Source of the DNA: Pseudomonadota bacterium
Lineage (GTDB): Bacteria; Desulfobacterota; Desulfobacteria; Desulfobacterales; C00003060
NCBI GenBank assembly: GCA_015222985.1
Contig: JADFWI010000371.1
Location: 1 to 10,717 of the forward strand
Reading direction: 5' to 3'
Length of the DNA: 10,717 nt
The translations under genes and the position numbers were made by a program. The notes beneath the pieces are model-generated. The model was not told the DNA's origin and did no database searches. It worked only from the letters and a program-made list of their open reading frames with translations. Below are positions 6,561 through 10,717 of this stretch, piece by piece. Each line of letters opens with the position of its first letter. Position 1 is the first letter of the stretch.

Positions 6561-7615
6561 TGGGAGACCAGGATTCCGGAAAAAGTCTAGCAGTTGATGT
6601 TAACACTGGCGGCGTGTCCCGTGACCAGGTCAACCATCAAGAGGAAACATCAGAATTTGTGAGCCTCAGGCCCAAAAGCTTGAGGGAATATATAGGTCAA
6701 GCAGAAGTTATAGAGACCCTTGCTATTGCCATTGAGGCTGCTCTTCAGCGGAAGGAGCCACCGGATCACATCCTCTTTCATGGCCCTCCTGGCCTGGGAA
6801 AGACAACCCTTGCCTATATAATTGCCGAGGAGATGGGAGTAAACATAACGGTGACCAGTGGCCCGGCCCTGGAAAAGGGTGGAGATCTGCTGGGCATTTT
6901 GACCCATCTGGAAGAAGGGGACGTACTCTTTGTTGATGAGATGCACCGCCTTCCGAGAGTGGTCGAAGAATTTCTCTATCCGGCCATGGAAGAGTTTGCA
7001 GTCGATTTTATCTTTGACAAAGGCGTTCATGCAAGAAGTCACCGGTACCGCCTGGAACGTTTTGTTCTGGTGGGCGCCACCACCCGGGCAGGGTCACTCT
7101 CTGCCCCACTGCGTGAACGCTTCGGCATATTCAGGACACTTGATTTCTACTGTGAAGACGATCTTGTTCGGATCGCAAAACGTTCGGCAGCCATTCTGGA
7201 TGTCAAAATCGATACTGACGGGGCACATGAGATTGCCCGCCGGTCTCGAGGCACCCCCAGGATCGTTAATCGGCTCCTGAAACGGGTAAGAGACTTCACC
7301 CAGGTCAGAGGCACCGGAATCATCGACAAGGATACTGTCCACAAAGCCCTGGAGCTAGAAGGGGTGGATGAAAAGGGGTTGACAATTCTCGACAGAAAGC
7401 TCTTGAGAGCAATCATCGATTTTTACAAAGGCGGCCCTGTAGGCATCGAGGCCATTGCCGCCACACTGCAAGAGGAGTCTGACACCCTGGTGGATATGGT
7501 GGAGCCCTATCTGTTGAAGATGGGGTTGCTCACCCGTACATCGGCCGGGCGCAAGGTCACTGAACAAGCCTACCGACATTTCGGCCTTTCCGTGCAACAG
7601 GGGCTGTTTGGATAA
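6560..7615 (+). CDS. ruvB: RuvB, branch-migration ATPase
   Basis: 351 aa AAA+ hexameric motor that drives branch migration on RuvA-bound junctions. Walker A is GPPGLGKTT (75-83) and Walker B is VLFVDEMH (122-129, D126/E127). Sensor 1 lies in VGATTRAGSL (171-180). The arginine-finger region is APLRERFG (182-189), and the winged-helix DNA-binding domain covers about 275-350. ATG 6560 is preferred; a TTG one codon earlier (6557) is possible. There is an N-terminal extension of about 30 residues before the usual start of homology (LRPKSLREYIGQ). Small departures from the family are DEMHRL for the usual DEIHRL and PLRERFG for PLRDRFG; both are conservative and should not affect activity. queA, a frequent neighbour, is absent here. 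Confidence 0.98.
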   Translation: MGDQDSGKSLAVDVNTGGVSRDQVNHQEETSEFVSLRPKSLREYIGQAEVIETLAIAIEAALQRKEPPDHILFHGPPGLGKTTLAYIIAEEMGVNITVTSGPALEKGGDLLGILTHLEEGDVLFVDEMHRLPRVVEEFLYPAMEEFAVDFIFDKGVHARSHRYRLERFVLVGATTRAGSLSAPLRERFGIFRTLDFYCEDDLVRIAKRSAAILDVKIDTDGAHEIARRSRGTPRIVNRLLKRVRDFTQVRGTGIIDKDTVHKALELEGVDEKGLTILDRKLLRAIIDFYKGGPVGIEAIAATLQEESDTLVDMVEPYLLKMGLLTRTSAGRKVTEQAYRHFGLSVQQGLFG

Positions 7616-7663
7616 ATATTCGCGTCCAGAGGATGTAGCTTCGGTCTGCCCCCTTGTCGGAGA

Positions 7664-7682
7664 TCCCGTTATCTTAACGGGG
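7664..7682 (+). repeat. Short hairpin between ruvB and the SAM hydrolase gene
   Basis: CCCGTTA (7665-7671) and TAACGGG (7675-7681) form a perfect 7-bp stem with a 3-nt loop, and 7664/7682 add a T-G pair. No T-tract follows, so termination is doubtful. The 118-nt gap contains no convincing promoter or gene. The hairpin may be a processing or weak attenuation point between the ruv genes and the next gene. Confidence 0.4.
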
Positions 7683-7733
7683 AACAGGACCGGGCGTTCG
7701 TAAACTCATGAATGCCTAAGAAAAATGTGAACA

Positions 7734-8564
7734 ATGAAGCAAACAATCCCGGTCATAACCTTGCTCACAGATTTTGGCCTTAAAGACGAATACGTTGGCG
7801 TGATCAAAGGGGTCATCCTGTCAATCAATAGCAGGGTTCAGCTAGTTGATATTTCCCACAACTTGACCAGGCACGATATCTTGCAAGCGGCCCTGGTAAT
7901 CAAGGGCGCATTCAGATATTTTCCAAAAGACTCCATCCATGTGATCGTAGTTGATCCCGGTGTGGGCGGAAAGAGAAAGGTCATTTGCCTCAAGAAGGAA
8001 GGGCACGTTTTTGTTGCCCCGGACAATGGCGTACTGAGTTTGGTTACTCAAGATGGAAAGGCGGATGAGATATGTGCCGTAAGCAACCAGGCCTACTTCC
8101 TGAAGCCGGTGAGCAATACGTTCCATGGCAGGGACATCATTGCCCCTGTGGCTGCCCACTTGTCAAAAGGAATAGCTTTGCCTCGCCTCGGAGAAAAACT
8201 GACGCTTGATGACATCAACACGCTGGATATGCCTGTTCCCCTTTTGTCTTCCGACGAGAAACTGCTGGCCGGGGAAATAATCTCAATCGATCATTTCGGA
8301 AATCTCATCACCAACATCGATCAGGAAACGTTTGAGATCTTCACGGGAAAAAAGAAGTCAGGAACTGTAGTCATCGGCCTTGGAAGTTCCAGAATCCAAG
8401 GTGTCTCAGAATCTTATGACACGGTAAAGATGGGCGATCCTTTGGCCATCTTCGGAAGCCGAAACCTGCTTGAAATATCCGTAAACCAGGCAGATGCCAG
8501 CTCCTATTTTAGGGCCCGCGTCGGACTGGCTGTAACTGTAGAGATTCTGACCAGAAAGAACTGA
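7734..8564 (+). CDS. S-adenosylmethionine hydrolase (SAM hydroxide adenosyltransferase, DUF62)
   Basis: 276 aa. This family, related to the fluorinase and chlorinase, in its common form splits S-adenosylmethionine with hydroxide to adenosine and methionine. The N-terminal domain starts with ITLLTDFGLKDEYVG (D13 at the ribose-binding position), followed by VDISHNLTRHDI and the core VVDPGVGGKR. The hydrolase triad is complete: D74, R81 and H131 (in FHGRD), with the spacing of the archaeal enzyme. The C-terminal beta domain contains IDHFGNLITNI (185-195). No fluorinase-type loop is apparent, so hydrolysis rather than halogenation is expected. No signal peptide is seen; it should be cytoplasmic. 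ATG 7734 places the TDFG motif at the usual distance; the Shine-Dalgarno is weak. Physiological role is unsettled for the family, and its neighbours give no clear clue. Confidence 0.93.
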   Translation: MKQTIPVITLLTDFGLKDEYVGVIKGVILSINSRVQLVDISHNLTRHDILQAALVIKGAFRYFPKDSIHVIVVDPGVGGKRKVICLKKEGHVFVAPDNGVLSLVTQDGKADEICAVSNQAYFLKPVSNTFHGRDIIAPVAAHLSKGIALPRLGEKLTLDDINTLDMPVPLLSSDEKLLAGEIISIDHFGNLITNIDQETFEIFTGKKKSGTVVIGLGSSRIQGVSESYDTVKMGDPLAIFGSRNLLEISVNQADASSYFRARVGLAVTVEILTRKN

Positions 8565-8641
8565 TAATTAGCGATGTTTCGAAATTACTTGTTTGAGGAC
8601 GTCATGCTTTTGCTTTTTCGCTCTTGACGCCGAGGAAAGAG

Positions 8642-9241
8642 ATGAGATTCAGGCTCTGTATCTTGGCAATCCTTTTTTTCGCTTCACAGCCGGACACAGT
8701 ATTTAGCCACCCCCATGTTTTTATTGACAATTCTATAAAGATCGTATTCAGTAAAGAGGGCTTGGCAGGGTTCGAGGTGATGTGGGTTTTTGATGAAATG
8801 TTCAGCAGTATGCTTGTTCACGATTTTGACAAGAATATGAATGGAAAATTTGAGGCTGCCGAAATAGAGCAAGTAAAAAACGGGGCGTTTTCTAATCTAA
8901 GAAAATTTCAGTATTTCACTTACATTAAGATCAATGGCAAGCCATTTGGAGTGCAATTCGTCAAGGGCTTCTCCGCAACGATCGAGAAAGATAAGGTTTC
9001 CTATCATTTTTTCGTTCCGTGTCATGTTCGGGCCATTTGTTCATTCAAAGAAGTCAAAATATCGATTTATGACAAGAGCTTCTATTCCAGTCTTTTTTTG
9101 ACAAAGAGCCCTGTCAGTTTTCAAAACGCTTCATCGTACGACTATCAATACAATATTGGCAAAAACACCAACGAGCCGTATTATTTCGGACAAATTTATC
9201 CTGAAGAGCTCACTATAAAATTCAGGATCAAAGATGAATAG
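8642..9241 (+). CDS. Secreted DUF1007 protein, likely periplasmic partner of the NicO transporter
   Basis: 199 aa. The signal peptide is residues 1-22, with likely cleavage at VFS before H23, so the mature protein would start His-Pro-His-Val-Phe-Ile-Asp, a motif I recall as conserved in DUF1007. An EF-hand-type loop spans residues 63-74 (DKNMNGKFEAAE): D63, N65, N67, F70 and E74 occupy the canonical positions. Two cysteines (C127, C133) lie near a further His. The function is not established. Because it overlaps the downstream transporter gene by 8 nt, a metal-handling or regulatory role in the periplasm is inferred. A TTG start at 8624 is possible, but ATG 8642 has GAGG at 8632-8635 and begins exactly at the signal peptide. 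Composition is AT-rich compared with the preceding genes. Confidence 0.85.
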   Translation: MRFRLCILAILFFASQPDTVFSHPHVFIDNSIKIVFSKEGLAGFEVMWVFDEMFSSMLVHDFDKNMNGKFEAAEIEQVKNGAFSNLRKFQYFTYIKINGKPFGVQFVKGFSATIEKDKVSYHFFVPCHVRAICSFKEVKISIYDKSFYSSLFLTKSPVSFQNASSYDYQYNIGKNTNEPYYFGQIYPEELTIKFRIKDE

Positions 9242-10136
9242 AGTATTTTGGGCCGTTTTTTGCTGTTTCCTGTTTTTTTCGCCATTGACCGGCACGGCTG
9301 GAGACAACCCTTTTGTTTCAAAAGAACCTCGGAAAACGAGCGCTGATCTTCCCACACATGCCTCCAAAATCCTCACGAAGATTGCTTTATGGCAGCACAA
9401 ACTCAATAATGAATTGACCCGATTAACCAAAGAGCTAAAGACGACCAAGTCCAAGGATGCCCTCATCCCGCTAATTCTCCTCTCTTTCCTTTATGGCGTC
9501 GTACACGCAGCAGGTCCTGGTCATGGGAAAACAATCTCTTTTTCTTACTTCCTATCGGGGAAAAGCCAAGTCAGGAAAGGCATTCTTCTGGGCAATTTGA
9601 TCTCCTTTCTTCATGCCCTTTCTGCAGTGCTCATTGTCTTGGGCATCTATTTCATTTTTAAGAAATCTTACCTGTCATCATTTGAGACTGTTTCTCAAAA
9701 GCTCAAAATAGTTAGTTTCAGCCTGGTTGTTTTGATTGGACTGGCGCTATTGATCAGCAGTTTGCTTAGCCTACGGCAAAACCATCTTCAGAAAGGAGAA
9801 GCGGACAGGGCCATTAGTTGTCTGGATCACAAAGGTATTTTGCCTATCGCCATTGCTGTTGGCGTCGTGCCTTGTCCGGGCGTGGTGATCATTATGTTGT
9901 TCAGCCTTTCCCAGGACCTCTTGGCTATAGGCCTCATGTTGTCCTTTTTCATGGCTTTGGGAATGGGTATGACTATTTCATTTGCAGGTGTTCTGAGTAT
10001 TGTGGGACAAGAGGGCGTGCTAAGGTGTTTTTCCGGAAGGAATAAGGCCCGCATCTATGGCCAGAGGGCTTTATCCGTCTTTGGATCATTGTTGATAGTG
10101 TTGTTTGGGACGATCTTGCTTCTGGGGGCTATCTGA
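9234..10136 (+). CDS. NicO/RcnA-family nickel/cobalt transporter
   Basis: 300 aa membrane protein. After a hydrophobic N terminus (signal peptide or helix, 4-20) and a hydrophilic periplasmic stretch (about 22-74), membrane segments lie near 76-93, 117-141, 157-180, 203-224, 230-256 and 279-300. The family signature HAAGPGHGKT (91-100) provides H91 and H97. H127 in SFLHALSAV and the VPCPGVVIIML segment (212-222) also match NicO/RcnA proteins. The loop between residues 180 and 202 has only a few His residues, unlike the His-rich loop of E. coli RcnA, so whether it imports or exports metal cannot be said. AGGA at 9224-9227 is 6 nt before the ATG. It overlaps the DUF1007 gene, so the two are translated together. 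No intrinsic terminator is seen in the 64 nt after it. Confidence 0.86.
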   Translation: MNRVFWAVFCCFLFFSPLTGTAGDNPFVSKEPRKTSADLPTHASKILTKIALWQHKLNNELTRLTKELKTTKSKDALIPLILLSFLYGVVHAAGPGHGKTISFSYFLSGKSQVRKGILLGNLISFLHALSAVLIVLGIYFIFKKSYLSSFETVSQKLKIVSFSLVVLIGLALLISSLLSLRQNHLQKGEADRAISCLDHKGILPIAIAVGVVPCPGVVIIMLFSLSQDLLAIGLMLSFFMALGMGMTISFAGVLSIVGQEGVLRCFSGRNKARIYGQRALSVFGSLLIVLFGTILLLGAI

Positions 10137-10200
10137 AGTGGCAAACATGAGAAAAGAAATGGTGAGCACGATTCGTATCATTTTAGCCTAAATTGTTACG

Positions 10201-10590
10201 TCAAGCCTTCTTGATGGCAGCCCCTTCTTTTAGTCCCTGCTTATACCCCACAGAAGGTTCCTTTGCCCGCGATAGTCTCCGTTTCTTAAAATCTTCGACA
10301 GCGCTGCGTACCGTCCCTGTTGCCCCCAGGTAGATTCGTATCGTTGCGTCCTGCAGCGTAACAAAGGCGTTGTGCCCCACGTTCCCGGTCAATACAGCCT
10401 TAACCCCTTTGCCAGTCAGAAATTCCACTGCATCAACGCAGGCAGCATCCTTGGCTGATGCCCCGGGATTCTTGGAAGCCTTAAAGTCTCCTGTTTCGGT
10501 ATCCACTATGACGAAAAGGGGACTGCGTGAAAACCGCGGCTCAATTTCAGAATCCAGGGATTTGCCCTTTGATGAAATCGCAACCTTCAT
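10201..10590 (-). CDS. NifX/NifB C-terminal-like protein (orange-protein family)
   Basis: 129 aa single-domain protein of the dinitrogenase iron-molybdenum cofactor biosynthesis family (NifX, NifB C-terminus, Desulfovibrio orange protein). Family features are the MKVAISSKGKSLDSEIEPRF start, FVIVDTETG (26-34), and TGNVGHNAF (68-76). Such proteins bind Mo-Fe-S or Mo-Cu-S clusters. With no nif genes nearby, a general role in metal-cluster carrying or in the orange-protein complex is more likely than nitrogenase assembly. The C-terminal 25 residues are basic and lack the Gly/Met-rich tail seen in some relatives. An upstream ATG at 10653 is in frame, but ATG 10590 has GAGAGGAG ending 7 nt before it and matches the family N terminus. 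It converges with the transporter gene. Confidence 0.88.
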   Translation of the reverse strand: MKVAISSKGKSLDSEIEPRFSRSPLFVIVDTETGDFKASKNPGASAKDAACVDAVEFLTGKGVKAVLTGNVGHNAFVTLQDATIRIYLGATGTVRSAVEDFKKRRLSRAKEPSVGYKQGLKEGAAIKKA

Positions 10591-10674
10591 TGTCCGACTC
10601 CTCTCTGACTGACGGCCATAGCATGTTACGACGAAATGAAAAGGGTATAACACATTTTTAAAGCCATATTATTT

Positions 10675-10703
10675 CTTATACAACAACACCAGCAAAACGT
10701 CAA
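10675..10703 (-). promoter_or_regulatory. Strong sigma70-type promoter of the NifX-like gene
   Basis: On the minus strand, TTGACG (10703-10698) is separated by exactly 17 nt from TATAAG (10680-10675), each with five of six consensus bases. The predicted leader is about 75-80 nt before the ATG at 10590. This is the best promoter match in the window. Confidence 0.75.
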
Positions 10704-10717
10704 CTTGAAAGGCTCCC

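Noticed and set aside
10137..10200. Bidirectional terminator between the convergent transporter and NifX-like genes
   Set aside because: The only pairings found are of 4-5 bp with very small loops and no T-tract, so none is called.
1..10717. CRISPR array, tRNA, rRNA, insertion sequence or attachment site
   Set aside because: No regularly spaced repeats, tRNA-like cloverleaf, transposase gene or terminal inverted repeats were seen on either strand.

Overview
The window looks like chromosome from an anaerobic Gram-negative bacterium, most likely a Deltaproteobacterium (Desulfobacterota). This rests on the overall style of the Tol proteins, a Pal with a GHCDERG motif, a lipoprotein form of CpoB, and a NifX/orange-protein-like gene typical of anaerobes. 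It is a judgement from family knowledge, not a database result. The genes are densely packed and all but the last lie on the + strand.

Region 1 (1-5416) is a complete Tol-Pal envelope system in the order tolQ, tolR, tolA, tolB, pal, cpoB. TolQ/TolR form the proton-driven motor in the inner membrane, TolA spans the periplasm, TolB is the periplasmic beta-propeller, and Pal anchors the outer membrane to peptidoglycan. CpoB links the machine to septal peptidoglycan synthesis. A candidate sigma70-type promoter lies in the leader (41-69) and a second in the tolB-pal gap (3706-3734). The thioesterase gene ybgC, which often heads such operons, is not present here. A 15-bp hairpin sits between pal and cpoB.

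Region 2 (5440-7615) is ruvC-ruvA-ruvB, the complete Holliday-junction branch-migration and resolution machinery. It starts only 23 nt after cpoB and is probably co-transcribed with it. RuvC has the D-E-H-D active site known from the Thermus enzyme.

Region 3 (7734-10136) holds a stand-alone S-adenosylmethionine hydrolase of the DUF62 family. It is followed by a two-gene unit: a secreted DUF1007 protein with an EF-hand loop and a predicted mature N terminus His-Pro-His, overlapping by 8 nt a NicO/RcnA-type nickel/cobalt transporter. This pair is visibly more AT-rich than the genes before it.

Region 4 (10201-10717) is a convergent minus-strand gene for a NifX/orange-protein-like protein. It has the best promoter in the window (TTGACG, 17 nt, TATAAG).

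Most of this is core biology. No wholly new system is evident. The points most worth following are the DUF1007-NicO metal module, the pal-cpoB hairpin, and two very short reading frames. Those frames overlap the stop codons of tolR and cpoB and lie in frame with tolA and ruvC, but are closed by TGA just before the usable start.
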